Below are positions 52,621 to 60,132 of a stretch of 64,000 nucleotides of DNA, piece by piece. How positions within the stretch are numbered: the stretch's first letter is position 1; every line of letters starts with the position of its first letter. The notes under the pieces are model-generated. The model was not told the DNA's origin and did not search any database. It saw only the letters and a program-made list of their open reading frames with translations. The position numbers and the translations under genes were made by a program. The stretch comes from Flavobacteriaceae bacterium (GTDB lineage Bacteria; Bacteroidota; Bacteroidia; Flavobacteriales; Flavobacteriaceae): contig CANFZM010000010.1 of assembly GCA_947451525.1 (NCBI GenBank), forward strand, positions 28,083 through 92,082. The letters are read 5' to 3'.

Positions 52621-54710
52621 CTATATTCAAGAATTTCAACGAAGTTGTAGAACACAAAACAATTGCAACAATTTTGGAGGAAATTAAAACAGGAAAGTAT
52701 AAGCCCGGTATTATTTACTTGCGTAAATCATTGGTTGAAAAGAAAGAGGAAGCATATAACAAAGCTAAAAAATCACTTCCAGCATTCACACCTTCAGGAA
52801 GATTTGTTGGAGGTCGAAAATTGGAATTCCTAGCGAATTATTCAAATTGTATTATTCTGGACATCGACAAATTAAGTGCAGCCGATTTGCAAAATGCAAA
52901 GCATTTGGCTAATCAATCTGAATTCACGTTTGCCAGTTTCATTAGTCCATCAGGCAACGGATTAAAAATTCTAGTAAAAATCAATTCAGATAAAGCCAAT
53001 CACAAAGAAGCGTTTCTATTGGTTCAAGCACATTATGAGGCTATTTTAAAACTAGAAATAGACAAATCAGGCAAAGATATAACAAGACTATGCTTTTATT
53101 CGTGGGATGAAAATTTATATCTAAATGAAAATTCAAAAACCTTTGAAACAGAAGTAAAAGAGGAAATTCAAAACATTGTCTTACCAACCCTACCGCTAGT
53201 TACTAAACCAGAACCTATTGAAGACCAATATGCGATTTACAACCATTGCGTAAATTTCACCGAAAAAAAAGTGCAATTTGTGAATGGTAGTCGCAACGTA
53301 TTCGTACACCAACTAGCGTGTAACCTAAACCGAAAAGGAGTTGCATTACAAGAAGCACTAGGATATATTCTAACCGATTTTGGATATGATGAAAAAGAAG
53401 TAACACAAGCAGTCAATAGTGCTTATGGAAACTTACACGAATTCGGAGCAAATGAAACTTTCAACAAACCCAAGAAACCATCAACCAACAACAAACAACC
53501 ATCAACTAATTCAGAGGATGAAGACGACGAAGACAAACCAAAACCAACACAAATTGACCGTTTAGAGCTATTTTTATCAACAAGATATGTATTTCGACAT
53601 AATATGGTTTCGGGCAAATTAGAGTTCCAATATTTCGGAAAAAAGAAGTGGAATGTAATGAATGATTTTATAGAAAATTCAATGCTTCGAGAATGTTTAA
53701 AAGGAAGAATTAAAACAAACCTATCATCGTTAAGAAACTTGCTATATTCTGATTTTTGTGAGCTGTTCAATCCATTTGAAGATTACTTTTTTAATTTACC
53801 TTCTTATGATGAAAAGACCGATTACATTACCGAATTAGGCAACACAATCACAACTACAAAACAAGACCTTTGGCAACAATGTTTCAAAAAATGGTTAGTC
53901 GCTATGGTGGGTTGTGTTCTCGATGATAAAGTAATCAATCACACCGTAATTGTGTTCAGTGGCAAACAAGGACTAGGTAAAACAACGTGGGTTGAAAAGC
54001 TTGTACCCAAACAATTGAGAGAATATTTATTTTCCGGTACTATAAACCCAAACAATAAAGATACTTTAGTACAACTGGCTGAATGTATGTTAATTAATTT
54101 GGACGAATTAGAAAATCTAAACCGTTCCGAAATTGGATCCCTAAAAGAAATAATTACAAAAACCCAAATCAGAATGAGAAAAGCATACGGACACAACAAC
54201 GAAACAATGCCAAGACGCGCATCATTTGCCGGCAGTGTCAACACAGCACAATTCTTAAACGACAGTACAGGCAGCAGAAGGTTTCTTTGTTTCGAGTTGG
54301 AAGGCATTAAATACCAACACGATGTAGATATTAATATGGCTTTTTCCCAAGCTTTGTTTCTTTTCAAAAGTGGTTTTAGGTTTTGGTTTGATCAGGAAGA
54401 AATCAAGAACATCACAGCCAATAACGAACAATACCAACTACACAGCCCAGAAGAGGAACTATTATTAACTTGGTTTGAACCTTGTCCAAAAGAAGAAGCA
54501 ACACTATTTTTAAACGCATCGCAAATAGCTGCCAAACTTGCCGACAGAACAAAATTAAACCTAAATGATGGCACAATAAACAAATTAGGCAAAGCTTTAA
54601 AAAAACACAATTTCATTAAAATAAGCAAGAAAACTGGCTATGTTTACGCAGTCAAAGAGCTTAGTTATGAAGAAGTAGATTTAAAAAATAAAGACATTTC
54701 AGAAAATTAA
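52614..54710 (+). CDS. BT4734-like primase / VapE-family helicase
   Basis: The 698-residue protein has an N-terminal BT4734/BF3469-like domain (residues ~1-165; FTPSGRFVGGRKLEFLANYS, ILDIDKL, ASFISPSGNGLKILVKI) related to primase-polymerases. A middle linker (about 285-320, Lys/Pro/Asn/Asp-rich) leads to a C-terminal VapE P-loop domain: Walker A GKQGLGKTTW near 450, ECMLINLDELENLN (Walker B), and RRASFAGSVNTAQFLND. It likely replicates the element's DNA. This architecture is common in Bacteroidota islands and phage satellites. A terminator and a candidate origin follow. Confidence 0.9.
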   Translation: MVTIFKNFNEVVEHKTIATILEEIKTGKYKPGIIYLRKSLVEKKEEAYNKAKKSLPAFTPSGRFVGGRKLEFLANYSNCIILDIDKLSAADLQNAKHLANQSEFTFASFISPSGNGLKILVKINSDKANHKEAFLLVQAHYEAILKLEIDKSGKDITRLCFYSWDENLYLNENSKTFETEVKEEIQNIVLPTLPLVTKPEPIEDQYAIYNHCVNFTEKKVQFVNGSRNVFVHQLACNLNRKGVALQEALGYILTDFGYDEKEVTQAVNSAYGNLHEFGANETFNKPKKPSTNNKQPSTNSEDEDDEDKPKPTQIDRLELFLSTRYVFRHNMVSGKLEFQYFGKKKWNVMNDFIENSMLRECLKGRIKTNLSSLRNLLYSDFCELFNPFEDYFFNLPSYDEKTDYITELGNTITTTKQDLWQQCFKKWLVAMVGCVLDDKVINHTVIVFSGKQGLGKTTWVEKLVPKQLREYLFSGTINPNNKDTLVQLAECMLINLDELENLNRSEIGSLKEIITKTQIRMRKAYGHNNETMPRRASFAGSVNTAQFLNDSTGSRRFLCFELEGIKYQHDVDINMAFSQALFLFKSGFRFWFDQEEIKNITANNEQYQLHSPEEELLLTWFEPCPKEEATLFLNASQIAAKLADRTKLNLNDGTINKLGKALKKHNFIKISKKTGYVYAVKELSYEEVDLKNKDISEN

Positions 54711-54718
54711 AAAAGGAA

Positions 54719-54758
54719 ACAAAAGTGGAAATTCAAACCTTCCACTTTTGTTTTTTTT
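54719..54758 (+). terminator. Terminator of the primase operon
   Basis: ACAAAAGTGGAA / TTCCACTTTTGT with a 9-nt loop is followed by a run of T, 9 bp after the stop. Confidence 0.92.
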
Positions 54759-54829
54759 ATGCACAAACTACTGAAAACTAAAAACTGAATACTGAACACT
54801 GGTTTGCACCTTTTTTTATCGTTTTGAAT

Positions 54830-55030
54830 GGATAGGCAGGATAACCAAATTTCACCACAAACATTTTTTATTTTTTTCATTTTTATTTTTCGGGTTACTC
54901 TAAACACTTCTGAAGCAAAGCAGTAAAACACTAAAACCATTTTGCACTCAAATAGCCACTTAAATCCAAAAGTTTTCAGTTTTATTTTTTTAAATTTCTT
55001 TTTCCCTTTTTTTGGTTATCCTGCCTATCC
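54830..55030. repeat. 20 bp perfect inverted repeats flanking AT-rich DNA (candidate replication origin)
   Basis: GGATAGGCAGGATAACCAAA at 54830-54849 is repeated in exact inverse at 55011-55030. The 161 bp between them are AT-rich with T and A runs. The site follows the primase-helicase gene by 120 bp and no credible gene lies within. Inverted binding sites around an AT-rich unwinding region beside a replicase suggest an origin; a recombination or regulatory site is the alternative. Confidence 0.6.
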
Positions 55031-55185
55031 TTTTTCAATTTCCCTCTTTTACTTTTACTTGCTTTTTCGTATTATTGTAAACAGTTTTAAACAATCAACA
55101 AAACAAGTAATAAATACTCTAATTTTAAATTGTGCCTAAACTATCGGAAAAATCTATAAATAATTCAAAATAATGAATGATATTA

Positions 55186-55216
55186 TTGCGATTAGTACCG
55201 AATTTTGGTATCTTTC
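55186..55216 (+). promoter_or_regulatory. Predicted abiE promoter (TTG-N20-TATCTTTC)
   Basis: TTG at 55186-55188 and TATCTTTC at 55209-55216 (one mismatch to TAnnTTTG) have near-ideal spacing and end 18 bp before the AbiEi ATG. Confidence 0.5.
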
Positions 55217-55234
55217 GCAAAATTTTACTTCACA

Positions 55235-56053
55235 ATGAAGCAAACAGAAGAAATAAAGGTACGTGATTGGATAGAAAAACTACAAGCCAATGGCAAAAAT
55301 GCTTTTGCTTTGGAAATTCTTGAAAAAGAATTGCCAAATTATTCTGCTATTGCTTTAAAACGAGCATTAAATAGGTTATCTGAAAAAGGCAATATAATTT
55401 CTGTTTTTAAAGGATATTATCTAATAATCACGCCTCAATATACATCAAAAGGAATTTTGCCTCCGTCCTTGTATATAGACGGATTAATGAAGCACTTGGA
55501 TAGACCGTATTATGTAGGACTATTAAACGCTGCTGCTTTTCATGGAGCATCACACCAGCAAGCACAAGAATTTTTTATATTCACATTACTGCCAGCACTA
55601 AGACCAACTCAAAAAAAAGGACAAAAAATAAACTATATAAGTATCTCTGAAATTAATCCAATTTTTTTGATTGATATTAAAACCGAAATGGGATATTTAA
55701 AAGTGTCCAATCCAATATTAACGGCAACCGATTTAATTCAGTTCGAAAAAAAAATAGGTGGACTCAACAGAGCAGCAACAGTATTAGAAGAATTAGTAGA
55801 AAAAATAAACCCAGAACAAATAACTAACGAAATTATAAATCGAGTTCCAGTAACTACTTGGCAGCGATTAGGTTTTATTTTAGAAAATATACTGGAGCAA
55901 ATAGAAATAGCAAATACCATATTTCAAAAATTACAAGAACATCAAAAAAAACTATACCGAATTCCTTTAAAAGCATCAGGTGCAAAAAACAATTTTGAAA
56001 CAGATGAACGATGGAAAATTAGCATAAACACAACAATCGAAACCGATTTTTAA
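55235..56053 (+). CDS. AbiEi-type antitoxin (type IV toxin-antitoxin)
   Basis: About 272 residues from the ATG of MKQTEEIKVRD. An N-terminal winged-helix region (YSAIALKRALNRLSEKGNIISVFKGYYLI) binds DNA. The central region (DRPYYVGLLNAAAFHGASHQQAQEFFIFT) and LTATDLIQFEKKIGGLNRAATVLEEL are typical of AbiEi proteins. AbiEi represses its own operon and counteracts the partner toxin without binding it. It is followed 11 bp later by the AbiEii gene. Confidence 0.88.
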   Translation: MKQTEEIKVRDWIEKLQANGKNAFALEILEKELPNYSAIALKRALNRLSEKGNIISVFKGYYLIITPQYTSKGILPPSLYIDGLMKHLDRPYYVGLLNAAAFHGASHQQAQEFFIFTLLPALRPTQKKGQKINYISISEINPIFLIDIKTEMGYLKVSNPILTATDLIQFEKKIGGLNRAATVLEELVEKINPEQITNEIINRVPVTTWQRLGFILENILEQIEIANTIFQKLQEHQKKLYRIPLKASGAKNNFETDERWKISINTTIETDF

Positions 56054-56064
56054 AAAAGTAAAGA

Positions 56065-56862
56065 GTGATTCCACAGGCATACATTACAGAATGGTCAAAT
56101 ACAGTTCCGTGGCAAACAAACGAACAAGTCGAACAAGATTTGGTTATTTGTCGAGCTTTGGTAGCAATATTTCAAGATCCATATTTAGCAGAAAATTTAG
56201 CATTTCGAGGTGGAACTGCCTTGCATAAATTATACCTACAACCACAACCAAGGTATTCAGAAGACATTGACTTAGTTCAAATAACAGCAAAACCATTTGG
56301 ACCAATAATAGATAAAATCAAAGAGCAACTTGGTTTTTTAGGACAGCCAAAAGTAAAACAAAAAGCAAATAATAATACATTAGTATATAGATTTGAATCA
56401 GAGTTTGCACCAGTACAAAACTTAAGTTTAAAAGTAGAAACCAATTGCAAGGAACATTTTGCTGTTTTGGGCTATCAAAAATTCCCGTTTGAAGTAAATT
56501 CTACTTGGTTTCAAGGCAAATGCGAAATCACAACCTATGAATTTGAAGAATTGCTAGGAACAAAATTACGAGCATTATACCAACGAAGAAAAGGTAGAGA
56601 TTTATACGATATGTACAAAGCATTAACCATACATCCGGAATTAGATACGGATAAACTATTGCATTGTTATCAAAAATATATGGAATTTGTGGTTGACCAT
56701 CCACCAACCCAAAAAATGTTTATAGAAAATATGGAAATCAAAATGCAAGACCCTGAATTCTTAGGCGATACGACAGCACTATTGAGGCCAACCGAAAAAT
56801 ACCCCCAACAAGAAGCTTATGAACTAATTAGAAATGTATTGATTGAAAAAATAGAACTATAG
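56065..56862 (+). CDS. AbiEii/AbiGii-family nucleotidyltransferase toxin
   Basis: The 265-residue protein starts at GTG. The nucleotidyltransferase core is FRGGTALHKLY (GG at 49-50) followed by YSEDIDL (D67, D69), and TKLRALYQRRKGRDLYDMYKAL is the family's second conserved block. AbiEii proteins act as toxins that block growth by nucleotide transfer (tRNA pyrimidine addition in studied relatives) and give abortive phage defence. It pairs with the AbiEi gene upstream. Confidence 0.92.
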   Translation: MIPQAYITEWSNTVPWQTNEQVEQDLVICRALVAIFQDPYLAENLAFRGGTALHKLYLQPQPRYSEDIDLVQITAKPFGPIIDKIKEQLGFLGQPKVKQKANNNTLVYRFESEFAPVQNLSLKVETNCKEHFAVLGYQKFPFEVNSTWFQGKCEITTYEFEELLGTKLRALYQRRKGRDLYDMYKALTIHPELDTDKLLHCYQKYMEFVVDHPPTQKMFIENMEIKMQDPEFLGDTTALLRPTEKYPQQEAYELIRNVLIEKIEL

Positions 56863-56863
56863 T

Positions 56864-57063
56864 ACTCTTCAAAGAAAACAATTTGAAGAAAAAATACACC
56901 TGCTATTAACCGAAATCAGAGAACGAATTGAAAGAAAAAAGTTGATGTAGAAATTAGATAACAAGCTAGTTAATATCATTTATACCTACCAACCGAAAAA
57001 CAATTATTAGACGAAGTTGAGAAGGAGTTAGAGAATTTTGAAGAAGATACGAAAGACACATAA
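56864..57063 (+). pseudogene. Remnants of a coiled-coil coding region after the toxin gene
   Basis: Two short stop-terminated frames lack starts: one at 56864-56950 reading TLQRKQFEEKIHLLLTEIRE and further charged residues, one at 56974-57063 reading LPTEKQLLDEVEKELENFEE. Both look like C-terminal coiled-coil tails. They may be debris of one or two older genes. No family is recognised. Confidence 0.35.
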
Positions 57064-57065
57064 TA

Positions 57066-57734
57066 ATGAAAAATTTAATAGAACCATTTTGTTCAAAAGA
57101 AGTATCTAAGATCATTAGACAAACAGAAATAATTCTTAAAAATCTCAACGAACAAACAAAAAAGGACTTGTTCAAAGATTTAGAATTAATTTATAAATCT
57201 GAAATGAACACTATTGACGGTAGAACATTTTATCAAGGTGATATTGTTTTCAGACCATTGGACACCATTAATGATGATTTTAATTTAGACTTAAACCATT
57301 ACGGCATAGCATTAGGAACTTCATTAAGGAACGAAATTCTAGTTCTAGAAATAACGCCAAAGCATAATGTCAGAATAGTAAATTTATTTAATTTTTTAGC
57401 AAAGCATTCACTTTCAGAACTTCAAGTAGAACGAAAACCCGAAAATGTAAGCTTTGATGAAATCATAGAAAGAGCTAAAGAAGTAAAGAATGAAATATAT
57501 TCAGCTACTAATTTTAATTGTCAACACTTTGTAAAATATTGTGTTTATGGTACTAATGAAAGTGAAGCCGTTAGAAACATCAGCGCAGTAGTATCACCAT
57601 TACTCGATTTAGTAACAAAATATTTGAATTACAAATCACAATTTCAGTCAATGGAACATAAAGAGTTTTTTTTGCAATTAGCAGAAAAAACGAATAGTAT
57701 TAAGCAGAAGATAGAAAAAAACGAAATGGTCTAA
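57066..57734 (+). CDS. LRAT-like (NlpC/P60-superfamily) domain protein
   Basis: The 222-residue protein has a helical N-terminus of about 50 residues. A domain with GDIVFRPLD, LDLNHYGIALG (H78) and TNFNCQHFVKYCVYG (C152, H154) then follows, the His and Asn-Cys-x-His-Phe signature of lecithin:retinol acyltransferase-like circularly permuted papain-fold enzymes. These act as acyltransferases, thiol hydrolases or lipases. The C-terminus is helical, with no transmembrane segment. It is the last gene before the structured region, downstream of the AbiE pair; target unknown. Confidence 0.75.
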   Translation: MKNLIEPFCSKEVSKIIRQTEIILKNLNEQTKKDLFKDLELIYKSEMNTIDGRTFYQGDIVFRPLDTINDDFNLDLNHYGIALGTSLRNEILVLEITPKHNVRIVNLFNFLAKHSLSELQVERKPENVSFDEIIERAKEVKNEIYSATNFNCQHFVKYCVYGTNESEAVRNISAVVSPLLDLVTKYLNYKSQFQSMEHKEFFLQLAEKTNSIKQKIEKNEMV

Positions 57735-57745
57735 AATGCACTTAA

Positions 57746-57777
57746 TTGCATTTAATAAACTAAAATTCATACATTTG
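57746..57777 (+). promoter_or_regulatory. Predicted promoter of the structured RNA / exoprotein transcript
   Basis: TTG at 57746-57748 and TACATTTG at 57770-57777 (exact TAnnTTTG), 21 bp apart. Transcription would begin about 45-50 nt before the structured region at 57829. Confidence 0.55.
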
Positions 57778-57828
57778 TACAATGAAATAAAAAAAGTAAA
57801 AAATATAACTTAGCGTAACTTACGTTTC

Positions 57829-57985
57829 TCTTGCAAGAAAACCGCCAAAACTTTCAAATAGAAGGGAGAAACAGTATAGGAAACGCGTCCACAAGGGCGT
57901 GTGACTTTTGCTGTTTCAATTCTTCTCCGGTACTTGGCGGTGCCACTTGCAGATTGAAAATTTGTGGAGGTTCACGCCCGGTTTG
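57829..57985 (+). ncRNA. Candidate structured RNA with nested stems and possible pseudoknot
   Basis: In a gene-free, GC-richer stretch the following arms nest in order: TGCAAG (57832) with CTTGCA (57946); CCGCCAA (57842) with TTGGCGG (57934); AGAAG (57860) with CTTCT (57922); GAAACAG (57868) with CTGTTTC (57911); ACGC (57883) with GCGT (57897). The loop-side GGGCGTG (57895-57901) is also complementary to CACGCCC (57973-57979), a possible pseudoknot or alternative fold, followed by GGTTTGTTTTT. It could be a stand-alone RNA or a cis-regulatory leader of the gene at 58014. I recognise no known RNA class. Confidence 0.6.
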
Positions 57986-58013
57986 TTTTTAATAACCATT
58001 AAAATATATAAAA

Positions 58014-59882
58014 ATGAAACAGAAATTAAGTATTATGTTTATTGTATGTGGAATTACATTTAGTAGTTTAGCACAAAATTTTGATAAAAAAATTAGATTG
58101 GATGAAAGCAAAAAAATTGGTTCAGCTATTAAATCTCAAGAACAAACTCTTCCTTGTTTAGGAGAAAGAAAAACTCCAACTACTGATTTAAAATGGAGAC
58201 CAATATTAACCAATAATTTTATTTCTAATGAACCTAAGATACCAGATCAAGAATTAATTGAAAAAATAATTGAAGAAAAAACTACTCTTAAAAATAAAAA
58301 AATATTAAATAAATCTTCCAATACAGAATTATCAACTACATCTGTAACACCTATTGTTGGTACTAATTATTTAGGTAATCTTAACACTGATAGTTCTCCA
58401 ATGGATAATTCCATAGCAATATCAAATGGTGGATGGATAATAAGTGTAGCAAATAATACTATTGAATATGATAATACTAGCGGGACTACGGTTTATTATA
58501 ACGGCTTATTAAATTTTATTAATGACTCTACAATTACAGGAGTTTGCGATCCTGTTGTTTTATATGATAGTCAAGCTGATCGATTCATTTTCTTTTGTCA
58601 AACCTCCCCAATAACAATTAACTCCAAATTATTAGTGTTTTTTTCTAAAACTAACAATCCTAACGATGGTTGGTGGTATTATAAATTAAATGGAAATCCA
58701 TTAAATAATGGAGAAGGATTTGATTATCCTAAAATGGCGGTTTCAAATAATGAGTTGTATATTAGTGGTAACTTATTTTTTCAACCATCCGGGACATTTG
58801 ATCAAGCAATATTGTATCAAATTACAAAAAGTAATGGTTATTCAGGTGGATCACTTAGTTTTCAATATTGGACTGGGATAACAGGGACTCCATTTACATT
58901 GCTACCTGTTTCATTAGGACAACAGGGTAGCTATGGTCCAGGTTGTTATTTAGTTTCAACGACAGCTGGTGGAGCATCTACAATAAAATTGTATGATTTA
59001 ACAGATGACATGACGGCAACTAATGAACAATTAAATTATTATTCAATTACTACACCTGCATATTCTCTTCCTGGTGAAGCATCTCAATTAGGAACCACCT
59101 GCAAGCTGGATAATGGAGATTGTAGGGCTCTTAGTGGCTTTTATTTAAATGGTATAATTCATTTTGTATTTCATTCAGATATTGGTACTGGCTGGAACGG
59201 GATAAATTATAATAGATTAAATTTAAGCACATTAACAAATCAATCTTCAACTTTTGGTGCTGTTGGAGTTGCTGATTATTCATACCCCTCAGTTGTCTCA
59301 TACTCTACATCCAGTGCTGACAAATCAGTGATGATAGGTTTTGGCAGAACTAGTCCAAGTATTTATCCTGAAATAAGAGTTGTAAATTGTGATGACAGTA
59401 TGAATTGGTCTGGTTCAACTCTAGTGAAATCAAGCATTAATAATGTTCATTATACATCAACTACAAAAGAACGATGGGGTGATTATACAGGAACATCAAG
59501 AAAACATAATAGTTCTACTCCTTCAATTTGGATGAATGGAATGTATGGGAATGCCTCAAATAAATGGCAAACTTGGATAGCTGAAATACATGATAATCAA
59601 CTAGGTATTAATGATATTGAAATAGAAAATAAAATGAAAATTTATCCTAATCCTGTTTTAGATAATTTTTATGTTGAATTTACATTAGATTCTACAACAA
59701 ATTTAAACATTGAAATTGTTGACATTAATGGAAGATTAGTTAAATCTTTATATAATGGGAATGGGAATGTTGGTGCAAATTACTTTTCTTTCAATAAAGC
59801 ATCTTTATCATCGGGCTTATATTTTTTAGTTATTAAGAATAATTTAAAAACTATAAAAAATGAAAAAATCATTATTAATTAA
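58014..59882 (+). CDS. Secreted protein with T9SS type A sorting domain, function unknown
   Basis: The 622-residue product has a signal peptide (MKQKLSIMFIVCGITFSSLAQ), a charged helical prosegment-like region (about 25-110), and a long strand-rich domain with recurrent aromatic patterns (NGGWIISVANNTIEYD; DSQADRFIFFCQ; FDYPKMAVSNNELYISGN) suggestive of a beta-propeller. The C-terminal sorting domain (KIYPNPVLDNFYVEFTLD...GLYFLVIKN) sends it through T9SS. Its ligand or substrate is unknown. It overlaps the small lipoprotein gene by 23 bp and may work with the TonB-dependent receptor that follows. Confidence 0.85.
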   Translation: MKQKLSIMFIVCGITFSSLAQNFDKKIRLDESKKIGSAIKSQEQTLPCLGERKTPTTDLKWRPILTNNFISNEPKIPDQELIEKIIEEKTTLKNKKILNKSSNTELSTTSVTPIVGTNYLGNLNTDSSPMDNSIAISNGGWIISVANNTIEYDNTSGTTVYYNGLLNFINDSTITGVCDPVVLYDSQADRFIFFCQTSPITINSKLLVFFSKTNNPNDGWWYYKLNGNPLNNGEGFDYPKMAVSNNELYISGNLFFQPSGTFDQAILYQITKSNGYSGGSLSFQYWTGITGTPFTLLPVSLGQQGSYGPGCYLVSTTAGGASTIKLYDLTDDMTATNEQLNYYSITTPAYSLPGEASQLGTTCKLDNGDCRALSGFYLNGIIHFVFHSDIGTGWNGINYNRLNLSTLTNQSSTFGAVGVADYSYPSVVSYSTSSADKSVMIGFGRTSPSIYPEIRVVNCDDSMNWSGSTLVKSSINNVHYTSTTKERWGDYTGTSRKHNSSTPSIWMNGMYGNASNKWQTWIAEIHDNQLGINDIEIENKMKIYPNPVLDNFYVEFTLDSTTNLNIEIVDINGRLVKSLYNGNGNVGANYFSFNKASLSSGLYFLVIKNNLKTIKNEKIIIN

Positions 59883-60066
59883 ATTACTAATCTTTTATAT
59901 CTTTCTCGGTTGTAAAAGTCATATTAAAATATGTGATAAGAAAGAAAAAAATTATAACGAGAATTCTATTAATAATGACACTCTAAATTATAAAGCAATA
60001 ATTCATAAGGCTCCTAATCAAAAACAAATTGATTCAATAATTGAAACTAAAACTAAAATCAAGTAA
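59860..60066 (+). CDS. Small lipoprotein of unknown function
   Basis: This 68-residue protein has a lipoprotein signal with the lipobox FLGC (Cys about residue 18) and a short polar mature part (NYKAIIHKAPNQKQIDSIIE). It starts 23 bp inside the end of the exoprotein gene, so the two are translationally coupled, and is followed by a terminator. Confidence 0.7.
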   Translation: MKKSLLIKLLIFYIFLGCKSHIKICDKKEKNYNENSINNDTLNYKAIIHKAPNQKQIDSIIETKTKIK

Positions 60067-60075
60067 TATTATAAT

Positions 60076-60122
60076 GCCTTCAACTAAAATGTTTAAACAC
60101 AAATTAGTTGAGGCTTTTTTTT
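60076..60122 (+). terminator. Terminator between the lipoprotein and TonB-receptor genes
   Basis: GCCTTCAACTAA pairs with TTAGTTGAGGC (one bulge) and is followed by eight T. It ends 10 bp before the receptor ATG, leaving no room for a separate promoter, so receptor expression should depend on read-through. Confidence 0.85.
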
Positions 60123-60132
60123 AATTAAAATC

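Noticed and set aside
54942..55139. 65-codon plus-strand frame rich in Phe and Ser
   Set aside because: It is produced by T-rich spacer DNA and spans one of the 20 bp inverted repeats; composition is not protein-like.
48210..57745. TGCACTTAA at 48210-48218 and 57737-57745 as element att repeats
   Set aside because: Nine bases in AT-rich DNA can recur by chance, the flanks do not match, and no crossover site is evident; kept only as a weak hint.
57829..57985. Cobalamin or TPP riboswitch
   Set aside because: The expected conserved boxes of those classes are absent, although a TonB receptor lies further downstream.
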